Assembly (NCBI GenBank): GCA_039029135.1
Contig: JBCCGT010000012.1
Location: 1 to 64,000, forward strand
Origin: JALZVT01 sp039029135
GTDB lineage: Bacteria > Pseudomonadota > Gammaproteobacteria > Pseudomonadales > Azotimanducaceae
Direction of reading: 5' to 3'
DNA length: 64,000 bases
Of the stretch, positions 26,075 to 34,027 are shown piece after piece. The translations under genes and the position numbers were made by a program. The notes below the pieces were generated by a model. It saw only the letters and a program-made list of their open reading frames with translations, searched no databases and had not been told where the DNA came from. Numbering within the stretch: the first letter of the stretch is position 1; the number at the start of each line of letters is the position of its first letter.

Positions 26075-27778
26075 ATGCGCGCCAGTCAGCTGTTGATGCC
26101 CACGATGAAAGAGGACCCCGCGGATGCGGACATTGCCAGCCATCGGCTGATGCTGCGCGCGGGGCTGATCCGCCAGGTCGCCAGCGGTATCTACAACTGG
26201 CTGCCGCTGGGGGTTCGCGTCCTGCACAAGATCGAGGCAATCGTGCGCGAGGAACTGCACGCGAGCGGCGCCCAGGAGGTGCTGATGCCGGTGGTGCAGC
26301 CGGCGACGCTGTGGCGAGAGTCGGGCCGCTGGGACGTCATGGGACCGGAACTGGCCCGGTTGATTGACCGCCACGACAACGAGTTCTGCCTGTCGCCTAC
26401 CCAGGAGGAGGTCATCACGGATCTCGTGCGGCGCGAGATTCAGTCCTATCGCGAGCTGCCGCGCAACCTGTTCCAGATTCAGACGAAGTTTCGCGATGAG
26501 ATTCGGCCGCGCTTCGGGGTCATGCGATCGCGCGAGTTCATCATGAAAGACGGCTACTCGTTTCACATCGATCAGGACAGCATGGATGAGACCTATCGCG
26601 CGATGTACGACTGCTACTCGCGCATTCTCGAGCGCCTCGGCCTCGAGTTTCGCGCCGTAGAGGCCGACTCGGGCAACATCGGCGGCGACAACTCGCACGA
26701 GTTCCAGGTTCTCGCAGACTCGGGCGAAGACACCATCGCCTATTCCACGGTCTCCGACTACGCCGCCAACCTCGAGAAGGCCACGACCGTGTTTCCCAGC
26801 GCGCCCGCCGCGCCCGGCGACGGTGCGTTGGCGAAGGTGGCAACGCCCGATGCCCGCACCATCGCGGCCGTGGCGGAGCTGCTGGACGTGCCGGCAACAA
26901 GCTGTGTGAAGACGCTGTTCGTCGAGGGCGAAGACGGCGGCCCGATCGGTCTGATACTGCGCGGGGATCACGAGCTGAACGAACTAAAGGCGCAGAAGCT
27001 GCCCGGTGTCGCCGCGCCCCTGCGCTTCGCCGACCCCGAAGATCTGCGCGGACGCATAGGCGCCGGCGTCGGCTCGCTGGGTCCGGTTGGCCTGTCCCTA
27101 CCCATGCTCGTCGATCACAGCGCCGCACAGTGCACCGACTTCGTGTGTGGGGCCAACGAAGACGGTTTCCACTACACCGGCGCCAACTGGGGACGCGACG
27201 TCGCGCTCGACGTCGAGGCCGTGGTCGATCTGCGCAACGTGGTGCCCGGTGACCCGTCGCCGGACGGACAGGGCGAACTCGCGTTCACTCGCGGCATCGA
27301 AATCGGCCACATCTTCCAGCTCGGCAAGAAGTACTCGGACACTCTGGGTGCCAGCGTGCTTAGCCAGGAGGGGCGAGAAGAAACCCTGCTCATGGGCTGC
27401 TACGGCATCGGCATCACACGCATGGTCGCGGCAATCATCGAGCAGAAGCACGACGAGCAGGGCATCTGTTGGCCCGAGGCCGTGGCACCCGCCGACGTGC
27501 ACATCGTCGCGCTGAACTACCACAAGTCGGACGCCGTGCGGGCCGCCGCGGATCAGCTCTACGCCGACATCCACGCCAGCGGCCGCACGGCCCTGCTGGA
27601 CGACCGCCCCGAACGTCCGGGTGTGAAGTTCGCGGACGCCGACCTTATCGGCCTGCCGCATCGCATCACGGTCGGCGACCGCGGCCTGAAGAACAACGAG
27701 GTCGAGTACCGACGCCGCATTGATGCGGACAACGTATCGGTGGCTCTCGGCGATGTGCTGCAAAGCCTGGACGGCTAG
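26075..27778 (+). CDS. proS: Prolyl-tRNA synthetase (bacterial type with editing domain)
   Basis: ProS charges tRNA-Pro. The 567-residue protein starts MRASQLLMPTMKEDPADAD and has the catalytic core motif 2 region (FQIQTKFRDEIRPRFGVMRSRE shortened here as FRDEIRPRFG). The INS editing domain between about residues 225 and 400 hydrolyses mischarged alanine and includes TSCVKTLFV and ILRGDHELNE. Then come motif 3 (LMGCYGIGITRMVAAIIEQ) and the anticodon-binding domain. The layout is the bacterial type rather than the eukaryote-like one. ATG 26075 is the natural N-terminus. Confidence 0.97.
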   Translation: MRASQLLMPTMKEDPADADIASHRLMLRAGLIRQVASGIYNWLPLGVRVLHKIEAIVREELHASGAQEVLMPVVQPATLWRESGRWDVMGPELARLIDRHDNEFCLSPTQEEVITDLVRREIQSYRELPRNLFQIQTKFRDEIRPRFGVMRSREFIMKDGYSFHIDQDSMDETYRAMYDCYSRILERLGLEFRAVEADSGNIGGDNSHEFQVLADSGEDTIAYSTVSDYAANLEKATTVFPSAPAAPGDGALAKVATPDARTIAAVAELLDVPATSCVKTLFVEGEDGGPIGLILRGDHELNELKAQKLPGVAAPLRFADPEDLRGRIGAGVGSLGPVGLSLPMLVDHSAAQCTDFVCGANEDGFHYTGANWGRDVALDVEAVVDLRNVVPGDPSPDGQGELAFTRGIEIGHIFQLGKKYSDTLGASVLSQEGREETLLMGCYGIGITRMVAAIIEQKHDEQGICWPEAVAPADVHIVALNYHKSDAVRAAADQLYADIHASGRTALLDDRPERPGVKFADADLIGLPHRITVGDRGLKNNEVEYRRRIDADNVSVALGDVLQSLDG

Positions 27779-28463
27779 CAGCCGCCCCCGGACAGGACGG
27801 GTCGGGCGGGCGCTGCTGGGGATTGCGCTTTGCGTCACTCTGGCAGGCGCACACGGCGCCGAGGTCGATCCGCAGTTGGTCGCCCGCCTCGACGCGGCCC
27901 TGCGCGCGGAGGTGCCGGACTATGATCGCTTCGAGGCCCAGGTCTGGATCGCAGCGAGCGACAATCGCCTGCGCCGCTATGTCCAGGAGCGCGCTATTCG
28001 CGAGCGCATTCTGCGCGCCGTATACGCTAACGCTCGACGGACCGATCTCGACCCAGACCTCGTGCTGGCGGTCATGCACGTCGAGAGTTTCTTTGACCCC
28101 TACGCGATTTCTCGCGCGGGCGCGCAGGGCCTGATGCAGATCATGCCGTTCTGGCGTCTGGAGATCGGTCGAACGCAAGATATCCTGACGCACATCGAAA
28201 CCAACGTTCGTTACGGCACCACGATACTTGCGCACTATCTGGCGCGCGCGGAAGGCGATCTTGTCGACGCGCTGGCGCGCTACAACGGCAGCAGGGGCCG
28301 CACGACCTACCCGAATCTGGTCGTCAATCGATGGCGGAGGTTTTGGCAGAGCCGATCGACGAGCGAGCTGCCGGAACTGTGGAAGGGCTGTGAGAAATAC
28401 CGTCTGCCGAGCTGCAACGGCATCAGCAATAGCGCAGGCGGCCGCGTTAACGACCCGCGCTAA
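27753..28463 (+). CDS. Lytic transglycosylase, SLT domain
   Basis: A cell-wall enzyme of about 236 residues that cleaves peptidoglycan to 1,6-anhydro products. After a signal peptide (core ALLGIALCVTLAGAHG) the SLT domain contains the catalytic glutamate in VMHVESFFDP, then GAQGLMQIMPF, and later the Tyr-containing NVRYGTTILAHYL and ALARYNGS. This is the family-1 MltE/Slt-type pattern. The start is uncertain. ATG 27753 overlaps the proS end by 26 nt, an earlier ATG at 27720 overlaps by 59, and a downstream CTG is also conceivable. Tight packing suggests co-transcription with proS. Confidence 0.82.
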   Translation: MCCKAWTASSRPRTGRVGRALLGIALCVTLAGAHGAEVDPQLVARLDAALRAEVPDYDRFEAQVWIAASDNRLRRYVQERAIRERILRAVYANARRTDLDPDLVLAVMHVESFFDPYAISRAGAQGLMQIMPFWRLEIGRTQDILTHIETNVRYGTTILAHYLARAEGDLVDALARYNGSRGRTTYPNLVVNRWRRFWQSRSTSELPELWKGCEKYRLPSCNGISNSAGGRVNDPR

Positions 28464-28527
28464 GCGTAGCCAGAGGATTCACGCGCCGCGCGCCCACGAC
28501 TCGATCGCGGGCGCGTCGGCACGGCAT

Positions 28528-28665
28528 TCAACCGACCGTGTTCGCAACGGTAGCCAAAAAGATGGCGACGATCGTTGTAATCACACCACAGTAGGCGATG
28601 TGCACCATGATCCGACGGTCTGCTGCGTCCTGGTTTTCGCTAGCTGCGCTCATCTCTGCCGACAC
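28528..28665 (-). CDS. Small single-helix membrane protein
   Basis: A candidate 45-residue protein. GTG 28665 is preceded by GGGAG at eight bases, a better ribosome site than the internal ATG at 28653. The N-terminal half is polar (SAASENQDAADRR), and the C-terminal half is one hydrophobic helix of about 20 residues (HIAYCGVITTIVAIFLATVA). The upstream 200 nt are A/T-rich, as expected for a promoter, and hold no other gene. It converges on the lytic transglycosylase gene. The protein is too short for a confident family call. Confidence 0.45.
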   Translation of the reverse strand: MSAEMSAASENQDAADRRIMVHIAYCGVITTIVAIFLATVANTVG

Positions 28666-28865
28666 GACGTTCTCCCGATAATTTTGGCGAGCGCGAAGCC
28701 TACAGATAACGCGAAACAAGCGCAGCGTATTACTGCTCTTTTTCGCGACAAAAGCGTAAGAAATTTCAATGCAAAAACGACGTTGTTTTCGCAAGCTAAA
28801 AACTTGTGGAAATGTCTGCGAATAAACGCTCTGCACCGCGCGAACGAGCGATCGCCGTCACAGGG

Positions 28866-30113
28866 TCACGGCGTTTCCGTTGGCACAGGCGCGTTCCAGC
28901 CGGCCGCTCGCGCTGCCGTGAAAATACGTCGCGCGCGCTCATCCGTGAGCGGATGCGTGGACAGATAACCCAGCCAGCTCGCGCGTGATTCGTCGTCGGA
29001 GTGTCCCGCAGGTTCTTCCGGCTGGTTTGCTGTCTGACTTGCCTGATTTGCCTCGCGCGCATGTCGTGCCGCGGACTCGTCCGTTGTGTGCGAATGCGCG
29101 GCGCCCGACTCGGCATCCGCCGAGTCCGTGTCGGTAGTTGTATCGTCGCAATCAGATTCATCGCAAGACGCAGGTCGCACCGCGGTCTCCAGACGCTGCA
29201 GCATCGTCGCGAGAGGCGAGGGATCGATGCCGGCGGCGATCATGGTCGCCACCGCATAGTCATCGGCCTTGCGCTCGAAGTCGCGCGTATAGGCCATCTG
29301 TCCGAGCGCAACCGGCAGCGTGATCAGCACGTCGCTCACGCCCGCCACCTCGCCGGTCATGAAGGCCAGCAGCACTACCCAGATCGTGCTCTGCAGCACC
29401 GACGTCTCGGCATCGCGCGCGCGCGCGTGGCCGACCTCGTGCAGATAGACGCCAAGGAGTTCGACGTCGCTTGCCGCCAGCTCGACGAGTTGGTCCGTGA
29501 ACACCACGACGCCGCCGGCGAGCGCGAACGCGTTCGGCCCGATGTCCGGCGCATCGTGAAATTCGATGCGCCGCGGAAAGTCATCGACGCTTAGGAAATA
29601 CTCGCGCAGTTCCCGCCGACGCGCGAGCGACAGCTTGGATCGCGAGAAAAACCGGTCATCGAGAAACTCGAGCGTCTCTTCGGCGACCCGCGTCGTCAGC
29701 GCGTCGGGCAGGCTGTGGGCGACTGACCGAGAGATCGCGGGCACGCCCCAGACGGCGAACGCGCCGAACAGCACAGCCACCAGCACCAGCGCGCCCAGCG
29801 CGAGGGGCGCGCTGCGTTCGAGCCTCGCGATCCAGAGGCTGGCGGCGTCATCTCCGCGGCGAAGAAGCAGCGCATCGACCGCCTCGTTGTCCGTGGTGAC
29901 GAACGATTCTGCGGTTCCCCAGGAGAGCCTGCGGGGCATATTCACGATGCGATCCGACCAGCTCAGGTCGGCGCGGTCGAGAGAGTGCGTGCGACCATCA
30001 ACGATCAGCGCCACCTGATCGCCGTGCACGACGAGTCGTGCCGGGTGCTGCGCGGAGGTGCGCCCGTCGAGGTAGCCACCGGATATCTCGGTGTTGCTCA
30101 TCTGCTCGCCCAT
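28866..30113 (-). CDS. M48-family metalloprotease with N-terminal cytoplasmic domain
   Basis: A 415-residue membrane protease. Residues 1-95 form a soluble domain with YLDGRTSAQHPARL, often seen before M48 domains. A membrane helix (about 101-122) follows. The peptidase domain then carries the zinc motif HEVGH near residues 226-230 and the downstream glutamate in FERKADDYA. A low-complexity acidic insert with many Asp, Thr and Ser and a CDESDC stretch (about residues 325-390) precedes the closing STHPLTDERA. The gene lies in the same reading frame as the DUF898 gene upstream, separated by one TGA and 28 open codons. ATG 30113 has no strong ribosome site; ATG 30101 is an alternative. Confidence 0.82.
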   Translation of the reverse strand: MGEQMSNTEISGGYLDGRTSAQHPARLVVHGDQVALIVDGRTHSLDRADLSWSDRIVNMPRRLSWGTAESFVTTDNEAVDALLLRRGDDAASLWIARLERSAPLALGALVLVAVLFGAFAVWGVPAISRSVAHSLPDALTTRVAEETLEFLDDRFFSRSKLSLARRRELREYFLSVDDFPRRIEFHDAPDIGPNAFALAGGVVVFTDQLVELAASDVELLGVYLHEVGHARARDAETSVLQSTIWVVLLAFMTGEVAGVSDVLITLPVALGQMAYTRDFERKADDYAVATMIAAGIDPSPLATMLQRLETAVRPASCDESDCDDTTTDTDSADAESGAAHSHTTDESAARHAREANQASQTANQPEEPAGHSDDESRASWLGYLSTHPLTDERARRIFTAARAAGWNAPVPTETP

Positions 30114-30134
30114 TTGATGGCCCGACAGATCGCC

Positions 30135-30170
30135 GATCTGGTCACCGATCTGATCACCGATCTGATCACC
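30135..30170. repeat. Three tandem 12-bp units between the DUF898 and M48 genes
   Basis: The unit GATCTG(A/G)TCACC is repeated three times without gaps, with a decayed fourth copy to the left. Read on the minus strand in the frame of both neighbours, it encodes GDQI repeats that run on into the M48 start (GDLSGHQMGEQM). The 12-bp period is a whole number of codons, so length changes would keep the frame. Confidence 0.8.
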
Positions 30171-30197
30171 AAAAGATGGCGATGCGGAGGCCGCAGG

Positions 30198-31334
30198 TCA
30201 CACGCCGATGCCGAAATCCATCACCTCGCCCAGCTCATCGCCCAGCGCCGTTTCGTCCTGCAGCGAGGCGGCGACGAAGCCATCCAAGCTGTGGGCCTCG
30301 GCCTCGAGCGACTCGATCAAGAGCCGCGTCATCCGCACGCGCGCCCAGGGGTAGAACAGGCCGAGCGTAAGAACGATCAGTACAGTGTTCGACACGCTGA
30401 CCCACAGAAAGCGCCAGATGCTGAGGTCGGTTTCAATGGCGTTATCGCCCAGCTCAATTCGGCGATAGATCGTGATGAAGCGCAGCCCCGAAAACAGCGA
30501 GAACAACAGCAGATAACCGACGAACAGTACGACGTACAGCGGCCCGAGCACCAGCGCCTCGGCTTCGGCCGAACTCGCGGTGTCCTCCGCCTCCGCGGCT
30601 GCGTCGAGCAGGGGTCCGAACAGATCGGCAGCCAGCCAGCCGAACAGCAGGAACAGCGGCACGGAAATAAGGGTGAACATCATCGCCAGGCGATAGAAGC
30701 TGCCGGCGGTGGCCGTCATCCGAAACGGCGTCGCGCCAAGGCGATGATTGTTGACGCCGAACTCAGCCTTCTTGAACCAGGCGAAGGGCCACAGCAAACC
30801 CATGCTAAACAAGCCCAGAGTCGGCCAGCCGATATAGGCGCCAAAGGCCCCGTCGACCTCGCCGAGAAACCGCATACGGATTCCCCGCCAGCTCGTCATC
30901 TGCGCGTTGAAGCGCATCGATCGCACAACGATGAAGGGCAGCATCACCATCAGGGCGAGAAGGACCAGCAGACCGAACAACGGGAAGAAATTGCTGATGA
31001 GCGTGTAGGCCACCAGCACGCCGACCGCGATCAGTCTGCCGCGCAGGATCACGAGCGGCTCGGCGTGATATTCGAACGCGCTGCCGGCGACGCTGGTGTG
31101 ACCGTAGAAGTAGCGGTTGGTGCGCACCTTGGCCCACGCCGAGTAAATCCCCAGCGTCACCAGCGTTAGGGCGAGATTCACGATCCACAGGCGAAAGAAA
31201 CTCGCGCCGTCGCCGCTGAATCGAAACGGTAGCCACTGGGGTGACGCGGCGGCGGGTGCGTCTGTGCTTCCGCTGTCTGCGCTTGCGCCCGCGATCCGAT
31301 TCCTTTCGTCCGATCCCGAAGATGTATCGCTCAT
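30198..31334 (-). CDS. DUF898 (YjgN-like) membrane protein
   Basis: A 378-residue inner-membrane protein of the DUF898 family. The N-terminus is polar (about 40 residues). It is followed by the family stretch FRLWIVNLALTLVTLGIYSAWAKVR, then RYFYGHT, and several long hydrophobic segments; a second copy of the pattern (LTLGLFYPWARVRMTR) occurs near the C-terminus. Six or more membrane helices can be counted. The role of the family is unknown. ATG 31334 has GGGA about eight bases upstream; a longer frame to 31448 is basic and unlike the family. The TGA stop at 30198 is followed in frame by the M48 gene. Confidence 0.85.
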   Translation of the reverse strand: MSDTSSGSDERNRIAGASADSGSTDAPAAASPQWLPFRFSGDGASFFRLWIVNLALTLVTLGIYSAWAKVRTNRYFYGHTSVAGSAFEYHAEPLVILRGRLIAVGVLVAYTLISNFFPLFGLLVLLALMVMLPFIVVRSMRFNAQMTSWRGIRMRFLGEVDGAFGAYIGWPTLGLFSMGLLWPFAWFKKAEFGVNNHRLGATPFRMTATAGSFYRLAMMFTLISVPLFLLFGWLAADLFGPLLDAAAEAEDTASSAEAEALVLGPLYVVLFVGYLLLFSLFSGLRFITIYRRIELGDNAIETDLSIWRFLWVSVSNTVLIVLTLGLFYPWARVRMTRLLIESLEAEAHSLDGFVAASLQDETALGDELGEVMDFGIGV

Positions 31335-31468
31335 TGTCTTCCCTGTCCTCCTCGTCGTCCCTGCTATTCCTGGGGTTCTCTGCGGAATCGTTCGCGCGCC
31401 GCTGTCATTGCTCTTGTTGGTCGTGCGCCGTGCCGGTGCTCGAGTCAAGCCCCAGGGTCCTCAGGCGT

Positions 31469-31481
31469 TTTGTACTACAAA
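31469..31481. promoter_or_regulatory. Palindrome TTTGTA-C-TACAAA, possible operator
   Basis: A perfect 6-bp inverted repeat with one central base in an A/T-rich pocket, about 140 nt upstream of the DUF898 start. The core TTGTNNNACAA fits the general form of FadR-type GntR operators. A related palindrome lies at 53212-53228. No regulator gene is adjacent. Confidence 0.3.
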
Positions 31482-31506
31482 TTGGTCTGCCCACTCTGCA
31501 GGAAAT

Positions 31507-31520
31507 ATCTCACATGAGAT
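31507..31520. promoter_or_regulatory. Palindrome ATCTCA-CA-TGAGAT, possible operator
   Basis: A perfect 6-bp inverted repeat with a two-base centre, 26 nt beyond the palindrome at 31469. Both sit in the 279-nt gap between the divergent or tandem minus-strand genes at 31334 and 31614, which holds no gene that I can support. Its function is unknown. Confidence 0.3.
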
Positions 31521-31613
31521 CGCAAGACAGGATGACTTGTTCTCCGCACAGCGTGGGTCGGGACGCCCGGCCGCCGACCCGCCAGCCGGCAGCGCCACGG
31601 GGGCGGCGATGCG

Positions 31614-32033
31614 TCAGTGCGCGCGGCGACGCTGGATGTCCAGCGTCACCAGACCCTCCAATAGTCGGCGATCCTGACCGGCGAGCCGACGCACGCCGTC
31701 GCTGCGCCACAGATCCTCCGCGATGTCCTGCCAGAGCGGCCGCGCGTCGCTGTCGCGTAGCCCGCGAATGGTCAGCCAGGCGGTAATCTGCTCATTGACG
31801 CTGCGGGCGAGGGTGTCGCCCGGTACATCCCCCGGCAATTCGAAGGCGCGCGGCGGGGCGTCGGCTGGCGCCTGTTCCCGCCCAACCGCCACGTCTATCG
31901 CAGTCGTCTCGCGAGCGCGCAGCTCCAGCGCCAGCGCCTCAACCGCCGCTGTCAGTGCCTCGACAGCGGCAGTCTGTCGGCGCAGGCGATCTTCCAGCTT
32001 GCGCAGTGCTTTTCGCGTTTTGCGGCCGGAAAT
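31614..32033 (-). CDS. Coiled-coil protein of unknown function, possible AUU start
   Basis: An open frame with strong coding character. The C-terminal 92 residues are readable from a GTG at 31892, but the protein-like pattern continues upstream as a heptad-rich helix (KALRKLEDRLRRQTAAVEAL), with no ATG, GTG or TTG in frame. The best ribosome site, GGGGAG, lies seven bases before an ATT at 32033. That would give a 139-residue protein with a rare AUU start, as known for infC. The alternative is the short GTG form or a CTG start. The C-terminus (ITAWLTIRGLRDSDARPLWQ) is soluble and helical. I do not recognise the family. Confidence 0.5.
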   Translation of the reverse strand: MSGRKTRKALRKLEDRLRRQTAAVEALTAAVEALALELRARETTAIDVAVGREQAPADAPPRAFELPGDVPGDTLARSVNEQITAWLTIRGLRDSDARPLWQDIAEDLWRSDGVRRLAGQDRRLLEGLVTLDIQRRRAH

Positions 32034-32173
32034 GCGCGCTCTCCCCAGGATGGATGATCCGACACAGGCTAACGGTTCGTGGATTAAGTGTCAGCTTAGT
32101 TGCAATCTTGCGAGGGCGCCCACCGGCTGCACGAGCGTTTTGCTAACGGCCGTGAGCGAACCAGCGCCCAGGG

Positions 32174-32731
32174 TCAGCCAGGCGGCGAGTGCTCGTCCAT
32201 GCGGCCCTTGATGCTCGCCATGCTCTGCGGCCCGAGCAGCACGTCGATGAGCTGTCCGTCCGGCGCGATCAGATAGGTGCTGGGCAATACGGTGGGCAGC
32301 GCCTGCTGCCAGCGCTCGCGCGGGTCCTCAACCAGAACCGGGAAATCGATGTCCATGCGCTCGACGACCGCGCGCAGTTTGTCGCCGGTCAAGCCGTCGT
32401 AGTTGACGCCCAGAACGACGACGTCCTCCTCATCGAGATGCAGGCGATTCAGCTCTGGAATCTCATGTCGGCAGGGCCCGCACCACTCCGCCCAATAGTT
32501 GACGACGACCCAGCCGCCCTGCGCGCCAAAATCGAAGCTGCCACCGTCAGCGAGCGCCGCGCCGCCACGATCCGCACAGCCCGCAACCGCGAACCCACAG
32601 CAGACGAGGAGCATCGCCCACCCGCGCCTTCCGGCAGCAGCGAGCAAGCGCCCGCGCGCCAACCAAAAAGCGGGAACAGCAGGAACAGCGGATACCGCCG
32701 AGGACTTCTTCGCGCCGTGCGTGCGAACCAA
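32174..32731 (-). CDS. TlpA-like thioredoxin-fold lipoprotein
   Basis: A periplasmic, membrane-attached thiol-disulphide protein of 185 residues. After a basic N-terminus and hydrophobic stretch comes a lipobox-like VAGC. The thioredoxin-like domain follows with the active site WCGPC, a LGVNYDGL strand, and the cis-proline turn VLPSTYLI. Such proteins reduce or oxidise cysteines in the periplasm, for instance in cytochrome maturation. TTG 32731 is the likely start, with GGGAG seven bases upstream. The frame stays open back into wrbA on the other strand, which is rejected. It is divergent from wrbA with 123 nt between starts. Confidence 0.82.
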   Translation of the reverse strand: MVRTHGAKKSSAVSAVPAVPAFWLARGRLLAAAGRRGWAMLLVCCGFAVAGCADRGGAALADGGSFDFGAQGGWVVVNYWAEWCGPCRHEIPELNRLHLDEEDVVVLGVNYDGLTGDKLRAVVERMDIDFPVLVEDPRERWQQALPTVLPSTYLIAPDGQLIDVLLGPQSMASIKGRMDEHSPPG

Positions 32732-32854
32732 CGAATCTCTCCCGATCGACTGACGATCATTATCGCCCAGTACCGAAGGGTTTACAGTAACCGGGCATGC
32801 GGCGACCGTGTTCGCGGGCGCGCCGCGCCAAGCCGCCGACCCAAGAGGATCCCG

Positions 32855-33454
32855 ATGCCCGACATCTTCGTTCTGGTGCTCTACTTCAGTCGCGACGGCG
32901 CGACCGCGGAGCTGGCTCGCCATATCTCGAGAGGCGTCACGCGCACAGGCATCGAGGCGCGGCTGCGGACGGTACCGCCGGTCGCAACGGTCGTTGAGGA
33001 AACCGCCCCGCCGGTCCCCGCCGAGGGCGCCGTCTATTGCACCAAAGAGGACCTGCGCGACTGCGCCGGACTCGCCCTCGGCAGCCCGACCCGATTCGGC
33101 AACATGGCCGCACCGCTGAAGCACTTTCTCGACGGCACCGCGGATCTCTGGCTGGGCGGCGCCCTGGTCGACAAACCGGCCACAGTGTTCACGAGCAGCG
33201 CATCGCTCCACGGCGGTCAGGAAAGCACGCTGCTGAGCATGCAGATTCCGCTCTTGCATCACGGGATGGTGATCTGCGGGGTGCCGTACACGACGCCGGA
33301 GCTGCGGACTACTGCCAGCGGCGGCACGCCCTATGGCGCGACGCACGTCCACAGCGAGGTGAGACCGGCAGGACTGACCGAGGAAGAGGCGGCGATCGCC
33401 GAGGCGGCCGGCGCGCGCCTGGCCGACATGGCGCGGCGTCTGGCTCGCGACTGA
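32855..33454 (+). CDS. wrbA: WrbA-like NAD(P)H:quinone oxidoreductase
   Basis: A 199-residue flavodoxin-fold enzyme that reduces quinones by two electrons with FMN. Motifs are the phosphate loop at the first strand (LYFSRDGATAELA), LGSPTRFGNMAAPLKHFLD in the middle, and TSSASLHGGQESTLLSM, then the late GTPYGATHV. These match the WrbA subfamily order. ATG 32855 starts right before the first beta strand (MPDIFVLVLY). The last 50 bases form part of the direct repeat that flanks the island, and a copy of this 3' end appears at 44875. Confidence 0.85.
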   Translation: MPDIFVLVLYFSRDGATAELARHISRGVTRTGIEARLRTVPPVATVVEETAPPVPAEGAVYCTKEDLRDCAGLALGSPTRFGNMAAPLKHFLDGTADLWLGGALVDKPATVFTSSASLHGGQESTLLSMQIPLLHHGMVICGVPYTTPELRTTASGGTPYGATHVHSEVRPAGLTEEEAAIAEAAGARLADMARRLARD

Positions 33455-33580
33455 GGGCTATCGCCGGGCCTTACAAAGACAGGTTGGGCGCACAATACCC
33501 TCATCAACGTCAAACGCGCGTCTGCGATGGGCGTGTCGGCCGGCAGCTCGACGCGCACGATGCCTTGCCGCCCGACAGCA
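33405..33580. repeat. Left direct repeat of the island (wrbA 3' end plus GNAT 3' end)
   Basis: This stretch matches 44875-45046 in the same orientation at roughly 80-85% by eye. Shared blocks are GACATGGCGCG, CTGAGGGCTATCG, CAACGTCAAACGCGCGTCTG and CGGCCGGCAGCTCGACGCGC (each 20 bases or fewer). It contains the true 3' end of wrbA and a broken copy of the GNAT 3' end. The two copies bracket about 11.3 kb. Confidence 0.85.
33481..33580 (-). pseudogene. Remnant of the GNAT acetyltransferase 3' end
   Basis: Read leftward this encodes IVRVELPADTPIADARLTL, which is identical to the C-terminus of the intact GNAT at 44950. Upstream of it the frame is shifted by one base relative to the intact gene (the GGYG codons are lost). 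The stop codon of the intact gene is also not preserved. Only the last 35 or so codons remain, so it is a non-functional duplicate left by the event that created the island. Confidence 0.8.
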
Positions 33581-34027
33581 TCCACCTCGCACAGAATCGA
33601 GATGATCTGTGTCTCTGTGAACCGTGAGCGTTTCGTTCGAGTTCTCCCTCATTTTTAAGACGCCAGAAAACTCTAGAATTGACCTGTTCACTCTCAAGGG
33701 AAGAATACGATCGGGGTCACCTGCAGGCGGCGTATGCTGTACATGCGCATATACGCGCGTCCGGAGACGTTCAGCTTTGGAAAGACTGTGTTTCAAATCG
33801 TGGCTCTATCTCCACAGCCCTATCTCGGAACCCAAGACAGCGGGGCACACACGACAGCTATTGTCGCTATCTAAATCAGACAATATCCGCCTGACCAACA
33901 GCAACCGGGTACGCCACCGTCGAAGTCAGATCTCTATGCTTCGGTGTACCCTCGGAACTGAGCGTACCGTGGCGGCCTTCGTCGCCCGGTTCAGCAGAGA
34001 CCGTGCGCAGTGTTTCCAGGAGGGCAG
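33581..34027. other. Gene-free left end of the island
   Basis: About 450 bases with clearly lower G+C than the chromosome around it. I find no frame with coding character on either strand. It contains A/T-rich segments near 33650-33720 that could hold the promoter of the gene at 34028, such as TTGACC at 33678, but no convincing -10 partner at the usual distance. Confidence 0.5.

Noticed and set aside
30120..30172. Possible CRISPR-like short tandem repeat
   Set aside because: The 12-bp units are contiguous without spacers and in frame with both flanking genes, so they are a simple coding-type tandem repeat.
32731..33352. Upstream extension of the thioredoxin-like gene
   Set aside because: The open frame continues antisense through wrbA, but the sequence there has no protein character and a TTG with a good ribosome site marks a better start.
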